A stretch of 64,000 nt of DNA from CAUZIZ01 sp965218775 (GTDB lineage Bacteria; Acidobacteriota; UBA6911; RPQK01; JAJDTT01): assembly GCA_965218775.1 (NCBI GenBank), contig CBDCLS010000003.1, forward strand, positions 868,001-932,000, given 5' to 3'. The notes under the pieces were generated by a model. It worked only from the letters and a program-made list of their open reading frames with translations. It searched no databases and was not told the origin of the DNA. The first letter of the stretch is position 1. Each line of letters starts with the position of its first letter. A program made the translations under genes and the position numbers. Of this stretch, positions 52,740-62,551 are shown piece by piece.

Positions 52740-53060
52740 TACACAGCGGGCTGGCAGAGATCTCGGTGCCGCACAGCTGCGCGATGATCTCACTGACCTT
52801 GCGCGTCGAGACGCCCATGACGTACATCTCGGCGACGGCCAGCTTCGGCGCCTTCTCCGAGCGGCAGCCCTTCCAGCGATTGGGGGTAGAACGACAACCC
52901 TCGCACCTGAAGGACCTTCAGTCGGAACTCTCCCACGCGGGTGGCGATCTGCTTGTCCTGGTAGCGTTGGCATGGCCCCGGCGCTGGTCTGCTCAGGCTC
53001 TGTTAGAAGATTTCGTGCGTCTGGAGAGAGTCGAGCGAGCCCGCGCTCCTTGGAGCACCG
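52740..53060 (-). pseudogene. IS256-family (mutator) transposase remnant
   Basis: On the minus strand the frame gives AEMYVMGVSTRKVSEIIAQL and LCGTEISAS, the signature of IS256-like transposases. Upstream RGHAN, then (other frame) TRVGEFRLKVLQV and SFYPQSLEG also fit. At least two frameshifts are needed and both ends are missing. It occupies most of the 52592-53129 gap; the remaining bases show no gene. Confidence 0.75.
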
Positions 53061-53129
53061 ACTCCGACGCGCTCACATCGGTCGCTTGAAGCCGCTGGTC
53101 GAAGGTGGGTCGTCTAAACCATCTTGGTG

Positions 53130-54548
53130 CTAGATCAGGACGTCTCTTACGATCTTGCCGCCGACATCGGTCAGTCTGAAGTCTCTTCCCTGGAATCGGT
53201 AGGTCAGTTTCTTGTGGTCGATTCCCAAGAGGTGCAGCATGGTGGCGTGCAGGTCGTGCACGTGGACGATGTTTTCGACCGCGTTATAGCCCAAATCGTC
53301 GGTGGCTCCATAGGACACACCACCTTTTACTCCGCCGCCCGCCATCCACATAGAGAAACCCTTGATATGATGGTCGCGACCTGCACCTGATCGATCCCCC
53401 TGCGACATGGGTGTACGGCCGAACTCTCCACACCATATGATCAGCGTGTCGTCGAGCATGCCTCGTTGCTTCAGATCTTTGACCAGGGCTGCTGACGACT
53501 GGTCCACATACTCACAACTTTCGACGATGCCGTCCTTGATCTCTCCGTGGTGGTCCCAGCCTCGGTGGTAGAGGTGGATGAAGCGTACGCCGCGCTCTGC
53601 CAGACGCCTTGCCAGGAGACAATTCGAAGCGAAGGTCCCGTCGCCTCCACCGGCACCGTACATTTCGAGAATGTGCTGCGGCTCGTTGGAGAAGTCGACC
53701 AGTACGGGTACGCTCATCTGCATGCGGGAGGCCAGTTCGTATTGTGCGATTCGCGTTGCGATTTCCGGATCGTCCACAGTTTCCGACTGGAGCCGGTTGA
53801 GTTCTCCCACCGCTTCGATCAGCTCACCCTGCATAGCACGGTCTACCCCTTCGGGGTTACGTACGTAGGAGACGGGATCACTGGAGGAGCTGAATTTGAC
53901 TCCCTGGTATCGACTAGGCAAGAAACCGGAATGCCATTGACGAGCCGCGATCGGCTGGCCCTGCGCCCCCCCCTCGGAGGTCAGGACGACAAACCCCGGC
54001 AAATCCTCCGACTCGCTTCCCAATCCGTAGGTGATCCACGATCCCATGCTGGGACGTCCGGGGATTCTGAAGCCGCTGTTCATGAAGGTGTGAGCGGTGT
54101 CATGGTTGATCTGCTCCGTCTGCATCGAACGGATAATACAAATTTCGTCCGCGATGCTGCCAATGTGAGGCAGCAGCTTCGTCATGTGCTGCCCCGACTT
54201 GCCGTAGTGCCTAAAGGGATGCTGGGCGCCTAGAATCGTCAGTTCTTTGCCCTGCAATTGAGCGATCTGCTGGCCCTTGGTGAACGACTCGGGCATCGGT
54301 TCGCCGTCGCGCTTCCGTAATTCGGGCTTGTGGTCGAACAGCTCCAGGTGAGATGGACCGCCGGCCATGCAGAGAAAGATTACACGTCTGACCTTCGGTT
54401 CAAAATTCGGGAACCCACTTGTACCCGATTCGGCGGCGAAAAGTTCCGGCCTCAGGAGCGATGCCAGCGCCAGGGAGCCGATTCCCATTGAGGCACGCCC
54501 CAGGAAAGCGCGGCGGCTAGGAAGCGTGCCATTGATTGGTAGGATCAT
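53130..54548 (-). CDS. DUF1501 protein with Tat signal, second copy
   Basis: The 472-residue product has a twin-arginine signal (LPSRRAFLGRASMGIGSLAL). DUF1501 motifs are VIFLCMAGGPSHLELFDHKP, RSMQTEQINHDTAHT, GGGDGTFASNCLLARRLAER and IIWCGEFGRTPMSQG. It lies 32 bases after the end of the DUF1549/1553 gene, the same pairing as at 43722-47337 but on the opposite strand. Confidence 0.9.
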   Translation of the reverse strand: MILPINGTLPSRRAFLGRASMGIGSLALASLLRPELFAAESGTSGFPNFEPKVRRVIFLCMAGGPSHLELFDHKPELRKRDGEPMPESFTKGQQIAQLQGKELTILGAQHPFRHYGKSGQHMTKLLPHIGSIADEICIIRSMQTEQINHDTAHTFMNSGFRIPGRPSMGSWITYGLGSESEDLPGFVVLTSEGGAQGQPIAARQWHSGFLPSRYQGVKFSSSSDPVSYVRNPEGVDRAMQGELIEAVGELNRLQSETVDDPEIATRIAQYELASRMQMSVPVLVDFSNEPQHILEMYGAGGGDGTFASNCLLARRLAERGVRFIHLYHRGWDHHGEIKDGIVESCEYVDQSSAALVKDLKQRGMLDDTLIIWCGEFGRTPMSQGDRSGAGRDHHIKGFSMWMAGGGVKGGVSYGATDDLGYNAVENIVHVHDLHATMLHLLGIDHKKLTYRFQGRDFRLTDVGGKIVRDVLI

Positions 54549-54580
54549 GACGGTCTCCTAATGAGAAGTGCGTCGTTCCC

Positions 54581-57067
54581 TTAATAACGCATCAGGAACT
54601 CGTGCTTGTTGAACAGAGCTCGTGCAATACTTGTCCACGCCGCCACCTCCGTGGGATCAAGGTCCGATGGAACCGGGGAGATCCCGGTGCCCAGCAGTTT
54701 CTCAGCGCGCTCAGGCTCTTTCCGGAATCGTCGGCGAGCGCTTCGAAGCAGTCGAAGCAATACTTCCCGCTCGCGCGGCTTGGACGGGCGTGAAAACGCT
54801 TCGAGAAAGGCGAAATCGAGTCTTCCAACGTCATCCTTCCGGCCCGTCAGCAGGCGGACCGCGAAAGCCTTGGCGGCCTCGACATAGGTGGGGTCATTGA
54901 GTAGCACCAGGGACTGTAACGGCGTGTTGGAGACGGTCCGTTCGGCGCTGCACTCCTCACGCGAGGGTGCGTCGAAGGCCATCAACGAGGGATGTAAGAA
55001 GGTTCGCTGCCAGTGCGTGTAGAGGCCTCGACGAAACTGATTCGCGTCCAGGTCCGGTCGGTATTCTCGCTTGGGAAAATTGAGTTCCTGGTAGTAGCCC
55101 GCCGGCTGATAAGGTCGGACACTGCGGCCACCGATGGCGGGATTCATCAGGCCGCTCACGGCGAGAGCTTGGTCTCGGACGAATTCGGCTTCAAGGCGTC
55201 TCGTCGACTGCCGTCCGAGTAGTCGATTATAGGGGTCTGCAGCCAGTATCTCGGGCGTGGCCTGGCTGGAGCGGCGGTAAGTCTGGGACAGCAGAATCGT
55301 CCGGATGATGTGCTTCATATCCCAGCCGCTTTGCATAAACTCCACAGCCAAGCAGTCGAGAAGCTCCTGATTTACGGGCGACTCTCCCCGCGAGCCGAGA
55401 TCCTCCAGTGACTTCGACAGACCGGTCCCGAAAAACAGCGCCCACATACGGTTGACGAATACCCGGGCGGTCAGCGGATTCTTGCTGTCGACTAGCCAGT
55501 TGGCTAGAGCCAGACGCGTCAACCGGTTTCCGTTGGTGACGATCGGGGCCAGGAAATGCGGGGCCTGGGGTTCGACGATTTCGCCGGAGTCGTCCATCCA
55601 GTTTCCTCGCGGCAGTATTCGAACCACACGGGGGGCGTCCACGGCCTGGGTAACCAGACATTCGTTGGCGCGGTCGAACAGCGTCTTCTTTCGACGCTCC
55701 AGTGCCCGGATCTCTTGCCAGTGCGGTTTGTTTTCCGTTATCTCAACAAAAGACTTCTTGAGCGCTCGGCTTTGAGTGCGCGCGGGTCCGGTTACCTGCC
55801 GTAAGGCGTTTGCTAGGTCGCCGGACGGCGGTATCTCCGGAAACGCCGAGTTGGTGACCGAGAGCCTCAGACGGCCGGCAATTTTCTCGCGGTGTATCCC
55901 GTTGTAGATCATCGTCACCAGCAGGCTCTCGTCTTGTTTCAAATTCAGAGGTTCCTTCAGAACAAATACTGCTCTGCGCGGCTGTTCCTCAGTCGGACGA
56001 CCGCCCCAGCCCGTTTGATGACTGTCGTCTTGGGTCTCCCGCAGCATCGAACCCGGCTCTTCCTGATCCGGCAGGAGGGTCTCGATGGGGACGACTATCT
56101 GCTCCTCCTTTCCCCCCAACACCCCGATCTGGAACTCGCTGAGGAAAAATTCTTCGAATGTCTCCGAGGCAAATACCTCTAGTAGCACGGCTGTAACCTG
56201 CCCAACGTGGTCACTGGATCTGACCTGTTGGACCGCCCCGCGTACTTTCTTCCCCTCGTTTGGAACAAGCTGTACGAAACCACCTTCTTCGAGCACTATT
56301 TTATAGTTCTCACAGCCCGCGATGTCCGGATGGTCACAGTTACCCCAAACCTGTGACGGTTTCAGCAAACGCCAGCGTTTTAGTTGATCGCTCAGGTATT
56401 CGGCAAACCGCACGAGGTTGCCGGAGTCGGGCCCCAGTTCTCCGCGTCCGTCGTCCCGCAAGTCCTTGAGAAGGAGGTCGATCTTCTCCAGTGATTCCTT
56501 CGCCTCCGCAGACCGAACGCGTAAACTTGCTCCGAAGTCAGTGCCGTAGACGCCTTTTTCTTCCACGTCGGCGAAGAAGGCGGCCATTTGGTAGAAATCT
56601 TTGGTTGTGAAGGGATCGAACTTGTGGTCGTGACACTCGGCGCAGCCTAGAGTCGATCCCAGCCAGCCAGCCGACACGTTGCGAACCCTGTCGGCAGCGT
56701 ATTTCGCAAGATATTCCTTTTCCTGCGCTCCGCCTTCGTTCGTCATCCGATTGAGACGGTTGTAGGCGCTGGCGACCCGCTGCCACTCGCTCACCTCGGG
56801 AAGCAGATCCCCCGCCAGCTGTTCGCGGGTGAGCTGGTCAAACGGTAGGTTGTCGTTGAAAGCCTGGATGACATAGTCGCGATAGGGGGAGACGTTGATG
56901 TTGCCGTCGCTGTGGAACCCGCTGGTGTCGGCATAACGAACGAGATCTAGCCAGTGCACAGCCATTCTTTCTCCAAAATGAGGGGAGGAGAGAAACCGGT
57001 CGACCAGTTTCCGGTAGGCTTCAGGGTCCCGATCTTTGGCGAAGTGTTCGGCGACTTCTGGAGTCAC
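54581..57067 (-). CDS. DUF1549/DUF1553 C-terminal part of a split PSCyt-type gene
   Basis: This frame encodes 828 residues from GTG 57067, and stays open upstream to a TAG at 57155-57157. It has the DUF1549 region ERMAVHWLDLVRYADTSGFH, then LGCAECHDHKFDPF (a CxxCH motif), and the DUF1553 region with WMDDSGEIVEPQAPHF, NRMWALFFGTGL and YRRSSQATPE. In intact relatives the N-terminal PSCyt1 domain is fused to this part. Here it lies in the other frame at 57079-57561. The upstream open part (RRGLQPVGEADRRTIARRVS) confirms that this frame should continue into that domain. It may be expressed from the internal start, or be non-functional. Confidence 0.82.
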   Translation of the reverse strand: MTPEVAEHFAKDRDPEAYRKLVDRFLSSPHFGERMAVHWLDLVRYADTSGFHSDGNINVSPYRDYVIQAFNDNLPFDQLTREQLAGDLLPEVSEWQRVASAYNRLNRMTNEGGAQEKEYLAKYAADRVRNVSAGWLGSTLGCAECHDHKFDPFTTKDFYQMAAFFADVEEKGVYGTDFGASLRVRSAEAKESLEKIDLLLKDLRDDGRGELGPDSGNLVRFAEYLSDQLKRWRLLKPSQVWGNCDHPDIAGCENYKIVLEEGGFVQLVPNEGKKVRGAVQQVRSSDHVGQVTAVLLEVFASETFEEFFLSEFQIGVLGGKEEQIVVPIETLLPDQEEPGSMLRETQDDSHQTGWGGRPTEEQPRRAVFVLKEPLNLKQDESLLVTMIYNGIHREKIAGRLRLSVTNSAFPEIPPSGDLANALRQVTGPARTQSRALKKSFVEITENKPHWQEIRALERRKKTLFDRANECLVTQAVDAPRVVRILPRGNWMDDSGEIVEPQAPHFLAPIVTNGNRLTRLALANWLVDSKNPLTARVFVNRMWALFFGTGLSKSLEDLGSRGESPVNQELLDCLAVEFMQSGWDMKHIIRTILLSQTYRRSSQATPEILAADPYNRLLGRQSTRRLEAEFVRDQALAVSGLMNPAIGGRSVRPYQPAGYYQELNFPKREYRPDLDANQFRRGLYTHWQRTFLHPSLMAFDAPSREECSAERTVSNTPLQSLVLLNDPTYVEAAKAFAVRLLTGRKDDVGRLDFAFLEAFSRPSKPREREVLLRLLRSARRRFRKEPERAEKLLGTGISPVPSDLDPTEVAAWTSIARALFNKHEFLMRY

Positions 57068-57078
57068 GGGAAGACCTG

Positions 57079-57561
57079 TCAGATCCGCGCTAACGCGCCG
57101 GGCGATGGTCCGGCGGTCGGCTTCGCCGACAGGTTGGAGACCTCTTCGACGGCGCTAGGGCCGTCGGGTGCCTTCGGCCGGGCCGGCCGAATATAGGCCC
57201 AGTGAGGCTCATACTCGGCCCCTTGCTCGATCCATTTGAGCATCAGGCCCTTTTGTCCTTCCGTCAGTTCTTTTCCTGACCAAACCGGCGGCATTCGCAG
57301 AGCCGGCTCGTTCGCCCGGATTCTGACGACGAGCTTACCGGCTTCAGAATTTCCGGGCTGGATGGCCCCGCTTTCCAACGCAGCTTCTCGCCGGTCCAGT
57401 CGCAAACCTGCCTGGCGTGTGTTCTTGTCGGGACCATGGCAGAGAAAGCAGTTTTCTGAAAGGATGGGAAGGATATCCCGGTTGAATCGAATTTCGTTTT
57501 CGGCCAGGGCGCTTCCGATGGGGCAAAGGATCGACAGGACCAAGATCATCGGATTCTTCAT
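57079..57561 (-). CDS. PSCyt1 N-terminal part of the split DUF1549/DUF1553 gene
   Basis: The 160-residue frame has a signal peptide (MILVLSILCPIGSALA) and the planctomycete cytochrome-c-like domain: RFNRDILPILSENCFLCHGP with the haem motif CxxCH, then RQAGLRLDRREAALE. It ends early after HWAYIRPARPKAPDGPSAVE in frame. About 20 residues expected before the DUF1549 part (an NPIDRFI-like linker) are missing, and the frame changes near 57130-57155. This is a small deletion with frameshift, or an assembly error. Together with 54581-57067 it should be one gene. Confidence 0.75.
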   Translation of the reverse strand: MKNPMILVLSILCPIGSALAENEIRFNRDILPILSENCFLCHGPDKNTRQAGLRLDRREAALESGAIQPGNSEAGKLVVRIRANEPALRMPPVWSGKELTEGQKGLMLKWIEQGAEYEPHWAYIRPARPKAPDGPSAVEEVSNLSAKPTAGPSPGALARI

Positions 57562-57599
57562 AGTCGTTTGTTGGATTCTACCTTAGTTTGTAGGGGCGC

Positions 57600-57753
57600 A
57601 CGGCGGTGCGCTCTGTCCTTGGCACGCCTGCAATCCGAGTTGATCAAATCATTGCGGACCGCGAGCCGATTGGGAATGTTGACCACCTTCTGGCTCTTAT
57701 CTTTGAGTGCTTCTAGGCCCCTTCTTCGTAGGCTCTGCACACCCGGTAAAACG
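57600..57753 (-). pseudogene. Helix-turn-helix remnant, IS481/IS3-like transposase
   Basis: The minus strand reads FYRVCRAYEEG, then after a frameshift GLEALKDKSQKVVNIPNRLA. This resembles the winged-helix recognition region of IS481/IS3-type transposases (Y-x-E-G-G-x-E-A-L-x-D-x-S). Only about 50 residues survive. It fills most of 57562-57755. Confidence 0.45.
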
Positions 57754-57755
57754 TC

Positions 57756-59780
57756 CTACTGGACCTTGGCAGCTTCTATCTTGGTGGGAACGCAATGCTT
57801 GCTACGACTGCTGAGCAGCCAATCCGAGCTCTTCTCTGCGGGCGGGATGAACCAGGGGTTTGCCACTGTGTAGGTAACTGGGCCGCGCATCTTCTCAAGA
57901 TACTCTTGAGTCAGGAGCCGGGCCAATCGAGAGCGAACATTGAGGGCAAGATCGCCCCAGCGCTGTTCTCGGTTCACCAGGTGAATTTGCTTCAACATAT
58001 CCTGCCAAATTGCCTGTACGTCGTATTTGAAGGTGTAGCTGCTTTCGGGTTCCCAAGTGGGTTTCGGCGAAATCAGCATATTGAAGTCTATGAATTCTGC
58101 AAGAAGCTCTGTTTCGTCTTGCTTTTGGCAAATGCCGTACTTTCGGCAGAATGCTCTGTAAAAGTCATGAATGAACACCCGAACTACTGGTTCATTACAA
58201 TCCCGACGCCCACTCTCGCCTGTCCTAAACCATATGAGGTCACTCAATCTTCGGTAAAAGATGAACTCGTCTAGACCAACGCTGTTGGCAAAGGTGAGGA
58301 TCGTGTCTCGGAGTCGGCTCAAGAATCCGTTTGGGGTTTCTGGGAAGTGCTCCACCCTACAGAGAAGAAGTTGGTCTAGAAAGTCATACACCTGTCGGTG
58401 AGCTATGCCATAGCGAGCAAGGTAGAAATCGACGATTCTGCCTAAATCATGATTGTGCAAGAGGTGGCTGATACCGATGATTCTGGTCCCACGCTTCATG
58501 TCCTCCCAACTCATTTTCGGATGGCTGACGACGATGTACTCCCAGTAATCGGAACGTTCTTCCGAATTGCCCGCCGCACGGCTTTCGTCCTTCAACATCT
58601 TCAACCCGAACTTCTCCTGGTCCTCATAGAACTCCGTACCCGGCAACAAGTAAAGTTGGTGAATCAGGATCGACGGCACACCCGTCGAAATCACCGCATC
58701 TAGGCCATCCAAATACTCCTCGACATTCTCACCCGGTAGCCCCCAAATAATGTCGGTGTAGGTATCAATATCCTTGTCTTCAGCGGAACTGATCAGACTC
58801 ACGAACTTGGATGGCGTCATCGAGTACCGTCTTGATCTTTCCTCGGCCTCTCGCGTAATCGACTGAACGGCGAGGGTAGTCGTACATCCCATACGCCCTC
58901 GTCTCAGTATCGAGGCAATCTCCAACACCCTATCACTACTGTTCTTGGTCCAATTGACGCCGACATGTTTGAATGGATAACCATGGCGCGAGTTGATTTC
59001 AGACATCATTTCGGCAATTTCCAGATCATCCGGAAAGATGCCAAAGTTCGCATCGGTCATCCAGAAGGCCATGACCTTGTTGCTCGCAAAGAACTCCATT
59101 TCTTCTCGGACACGCTCATGGGACATTTTGTAGACTCTAGAATTACCGTTTCCCCAATAGCAGAACGAACATCGGTAGGGACAACCTCGATTGGTTTCAT
59201 AGAAAATGGGCGAAGGACTGGTCGGCAATATGCCTGTGAGATAAGGAGAGGGGACCTCGTCAAGATGCTGAATTCGATGATCCATATTCGGTCGGATGAT
59301 TTCGGCATCCTCATTTCGAATCGCGCAGTTTCGGGAATTGACGAATGGATCCTTGCTCGGACTATCGACCAATGCAGTGCAAATATCGCGAAACGCGGGT
59401 TCTCCCTCGGCCTGCACCATCGCGGAAATGATGGGATATCTCCTCATCATCTCGGCACCAAACGCTCCCTCGCTGTTGGGACCACCGAGGACAATCCGTG
59501 GCAATCTAGCTCTTGAATTCGTTAGGATCTCGAGGACCTGGCAAATCTTCTTGTTATTCCAGGCGTAGTCGGAAGCGGCAACCAGGTCAGAATTGGCGAC
59601 CATGATCACATCTGCGATCTCGTCGACCGGCTGCTCTCGGGGGTGTTCCGTAAAGGTGAACTCTACGTTTTTCTTGACCTCTCCCTCTAAACTTGCGTAC
59701 GCCACCAAGAGTCCAAGCTGATAAGCCGGCGAAGAATAGTAGGACTTCAGATCCAACAGATGGACGTGTATTTTCTCCAT
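57756..59780 (-). CDS. Cobalamin-binding radical SAM protein
   Basis: The 674-residue protein starts at ATG 59780, behind a GGAAGG site. Residues 1-150 form a B12-binding Rossmann fold (HLLDLKSYYSSPAYQLGLLV, then VLGGPNSEGAFGAEM). The radical SAM cluster is C200, C204, C207 in GCPYRCSFC. The barrel continues with MTDANFGIFPDDLEIAEMM and IWGLPGENVEEYLDGL. About 270 C-terminal residues form a separate helical domain. B12-dependent radical SAM enzymes methylate or rearrange unactivated carbons, often in natural-product or tetrapyrrole pathways. The substrate cannot be told. The gene stands alone: no adjacent biosynthetic genes point to a pathway. It lacks a signal peptide. Confidence 0.9.
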   Translation of the reverse strand: MEKIHVHLLDLKSYYSSPAYQLGLLVAYASLEGEVKKNVEFTFTEHPREQPVDEIADVIMVANSDLVAASDYAWNNKKICQVLEILTNSRARLPRIVLGGPNSEGAFGAEMMRRYPIISAMVQAEGEPAFRDICTALVDSPSKDPFVNSRNCAIRNEDAEIIRPNMDHRIQHLDEVPSPYLTGILPTSPSPIFYETNRGCPYRCSFCYWGNGNSRVYKMSHERVREEMEFFASNKVMAFWMTDANFGIFPDDLEIAEMMSEINSRHGYPFKHVGVNWTKNSSDRVLEIASILRRGRMGCTTTLAVQSITREAEERSRRYSMTPSKFVSLISSAEDKDIDTYTDIIWGLPGENVEEYLDGLDAVISTGVPSILIHQLYLLPGTEFYEDQEKFGLKMLKDESRAAGNSEERSDYWEYIVVSHPKMSWEDMKRGTRIIGISHLLHNHDLGRIVDFYLARYGIAHRQVYDFLDQLLLCRVEHFPETPNGFLSRLRDTILTFANSVGLDEFIFYRRLSDLIWFRTGESGRRDCNEPVVRVFIHDFYRAFCRKYGICQKQDETELLAEFIDFNMLISPKPTWEPESSYTFKYDVQAIWQDMLKQIHLVNREQRWGDLALNVRSRLARLLTQEYLEKMRGPVTYTVANPWFIPPAEKSSDWLLSSRSKHCVPTKIEAAKVQ

Positions 59781-60263
59781 CTCACACCTTCCTCTAAATT
59801 CTAAAGAGGTATCGGACCAAATGACGGTCTGCGTCACCTCCGCACCTCCCCGATTCGTGTCCTGAGTCAGCGCAGGTGGCCGCTCCACACCCTCGATCTA
59901 GGATAGCTCAGCTCCCCTGATTCGTGCTAGCTCCACTGCTGGCAAGCCAGCCGCCCCACGGATCCGTCTCTGAGGGTCCCATCTGAACAATCTACAATCT
60001 GCGCAGACGACTGGCGCGAAAGGTGCTATCGGCTCCCCGGGGTCGAAACTTTACGGGGTTCAATTCAGACATTCCCTGGCGTCCGACCCGGAACCGTCAG
60101 CAAGGAGGTTGTGGCGACTGAGATTGCTGGCATCCGTTTTCTCCTCGGTAGCTCGCTTCGGGTTGCTGGTATTGCTGGGCGTTCGCGGCTTTTCTGTTTG
60201 ATTGCAGGAGGTTTACGATTATCGAGGTGTCGGGCAGGGTGCAAGAGGAAGGTGCCCTTTGAG
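59781..60263. other. 483-bp non-coding gap between radical SAM and M28 genes
   Basis: The gap holds no reading frame I can support on either strand, and no RNA gene or clear repeat. It should contain the promoter of the radical SAM gene (minus strand, near 59800-59900). Confidence 0.5.
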
Positions 60264-62522
60264 CTAGCCTGCGCGCGCCGCGCGCTTCAGGACTTCGGTC
60301 GCGCGCTGTATCTGTTTGGCGAGAGACTTGATCGTTGCCGCGGTACGCTTGGTCTGGGTATCGACTTCCTCCCACTGACGCTGCTCGATCGCCTCACGCA
60401 CGGCGGGAAGGGTTTTGACGCCGTAGCCAGTGTAGAGGCCGGGAGCGTAGATCAGGTGGGTGTACCAAGGACGACCCGGGAGTCCCTTTCCACTGGTCAG
60501 CAGCCGCTCGGACTGCATCAGCAGGCCGTTAAGTTCGTCCAGGATGGGACTCGAAATCTCTCTGAGGACGACTACGTCCAGGGTTTTCGTATAGGCTCGC
60601 GCCGACTCCTGAAGCTGCACGGCGGCGTTCTGCAGAGGTGAGAAGTTCAGGAACGGGACAGGGCTCAGGGGATTCGGGGGAACATAGGTCTGGGTAGGGT
60701 TGGCCGCGGCCTTCAGACTGCCCTCCCTAATGTTCCGGTTCAACCGACCAGTGCTCTCGCGCATCGAGTCCGCAAGCTGGATGATTTCCTCAATGTAGGT
60801 GGCCACAGTGCGGGCCAGGTTGGTGAAGTCAAACGGCAGGATCCCAGCATTGGCGGCCCGAAGCGTCAAGCGTCCGGCGGTTTTCGCCAGCGTGACACCG
60901 TAGCTGAAATCGGGATCTCCGAAGCGACTGTAGTGGTCGAAAGAATCGTAGCATGAGTGGTAGGAGCCGCCCCTTGACTCGCCGCTGTAACTTAGGTTGA
61001 GACTGGGTATACCCAGATGTTGCAGGAAAGGACTGTAGTCCGAGCCGGAACCCAGGGCAGCGATTTTGAGGCCACCTTCGGAATTGACTGAAGCATCACT
61101 CGGGCCATCGGCCAGCTTTCGCACCAGGGCTCTCTGGAGAACGGTGATGTTCTGCTGCGGGTCGGTGACGTCACGACCGACCTGGTTAACGAACCTCTCA
61201 AGTGTATGGGAGCCGCCAACGGAGAGGAAGCCTCGTCCATTGGAGTCCGTGTTGATATGGAGGACGGCCTTTTCCTTGAGATCCGCCGCGTGATGCTCGA
61301 CCCACTCGGTGGAGCCCAGCAGACCCGGCTCCTCAGCATCCCAGGCGGCATAGACGAGGGTGCGCCGCGGTTGCCAACCAGTCTCCACCAGGCGTCCGAT
61401 CGACCGGGCTTCTTCCAGCATCGCCACCAGGCCGCTTATCGGGTCGCGCGCCCCGCTTACCCAGGCATCGTGATGATTGCCGCGGATGATCCACTGATCC
61501 GGAGCCTCCTTGCCTGGCATCTTGGCAATCACGTTGTAGGCCGGGGCCAGATCCCAGTTGAACTCTACCTCGAGGTGGACCTTGGCCGGTCCTGGTCCCA
61601 GGTGATAGGTCAGTGGAAGAGCACCCCTCCAACGGGGAGGCGCTACTGAACCTCCCAGGTTGCGCAGAAGAGGAGTGGCATCGCCGTAGGAGATGGGCAG
61701 CACCGGAATCTTGGTGAGGGTGGGTGCCTTTTCGATTGGCAGCCTCTTGGCATCGCCCCTGGCAGCAACGAAAGGGGTCAGCGGATCCCCGGGGAACACT
61801 GGCACATCAGCCACCGATCCCCGCTGGGCTCCGTGTTCGCTGCGATAGGGGCCATCTGGGTAGACGTCACCCTGGTAATGGCCATCGTCGCGGGGATCCG
61901 AATAGATGATGCAGCCGATAGCGCCATGCTCGGCCGCTATCTTGGGTTTGATCCCTCGCCATGATGCACCATAACGCGCGATGACGATTCTGCCCTTGAC
62001 GTCGATCCCTTTCTGCGCCAGGTGGTCGTAGTCGGCCTCGAGGCCATAGTTGACATAGACCAATTCGCCAGTAACGTCTCCATCGACCGAGTAGGCGTTA
62101 TAGGGAGGAAGCTGTTCGTCCGTCTGTTGGGAGGTGGCGTCCTCCGGCAGGGCGGCCTCCATCAGCTTGGCAGTGAACACTTCCGGGCCCAGCATCTTCA
62201 AGAGTCGCAGCTTCGGAGTGGGAAAAAGGATCTGGTATTCGGCAATCTCGGTCTCATATCCCCAGGATCGGAAGAGAGACAGCATAAACTCGGCGTTTTC
62301 CTTGCCTTGGGGAGAACCCACATGATGGGGACGGGCGGTCAGGCGCTTCATCCATTTCCGAAGATTGGTGGCCTCTAAAAACGAATCGAATTTGGCCTCC
62401 AGGCGTCTCTCCTCGCTTCGAGCCTTGTCGCCGAAGCCCAGGAATGAATCGGTCGGCGCGGCGACACCCTGGACTGAGATCAGCAGCGCTGTAAGCAAGA
62501 TTTGCGAGTTCTTCAAGAGCAT
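60264..62522 (-). CDS. Glutamate carboxypeptidase II-like M28 metallopeptidase, secreted
   Basis: The 752-residue protein has a signal peptide (ILLTALLISVQGVAA). It contains a PA domain (~115-330, KGRIVIARYGASWRGIKPKI), the M28 zinc-peptidase domain, and a C-terminal dimerisation domain (~600-752). Zinc ligands and catalytic residues are visible: HHDAW (His351), D360 in DPISG, E397/E398 in DAEEPG, D426 in HINTD, and the later His in SYHSCYDSF. The order and length match human GCPII. It probably trims C-terminal acidic residues from peptides outside the cell, or in the periplasm. Confidence 0.92.
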   Translation of the reverse strand: MLLKNSQILLTALLISVQGVAAPTDSFLGFGDKARSEERRLEAKFDSFLEATNLRKWMKRLTARPHHVGSPQGKENAEFMLSLFRSWGYETEIAEYQILFPTPKLRLLKMLGPEVFTAKLMEAALPEDATSQQTDEQLPPYNAYSVDGDVTGELVYVNYGLEADYDHLAQKGIDVKGRIVIARYGASWRGIKPKIAAEHGAIGCIIYSDPRDDGHYQGDVYPDGPYRSEHGAQRGSVADVPVFPGDPLTPFVAARGDAKRLPIEKAPTLTKIPVLPISYGDATPLLRNLGGSVAPPRWRGALPLTYHLGPGPAKVHLEVEFNWDLAPAYNVIAKMPGKEAPDQWIIRGNHHDAWVSGARDPISGLVAMLEEARSIGRLVETGWQPRRTLVYAAWDAEEPGLLGSTEWVEHHAADLKEKAVLHINTDSNGRGFLSVGGSHTLERFVNQVGRDVTDPQQNITVLQRALVRKLADGPSDASVNSEGGLKIAALGSGSDYSPFLQHLGIPSLNLSYSGESRGGSYHSCYDSFDHYSRFGDPDFSYGVTLAKTAGRLTLRAANAGILPFDFTNLARTVATYIEEIIQLADSMRESTGRLNRNIREGSLKAAANPTQTYVPPNPLSPVPFLNFSPLQNAAVQLQESARAYTKTLDVVVLREISSPILDELNGLLMQSERLLTSGKGLPGRPWYTHLIYAPGLYTGYGVKTLPAVREAIEQRQWEEVDTQTKRTAATIKSLAKQIQRATEVLKRAARAG

Positions 62523-62551
62523 GATGCGATGCGATTCTACAATCGAGATCC

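Noticed and set aside
60097..60375. Minus-strand frame with LPDTSIIVNLLQ, resembling the start of a PIN toxin
   Set aside because: The frame has no ribosome-binding site and no further PIN acidic residues, and it overlaps the end of the M28 gene.
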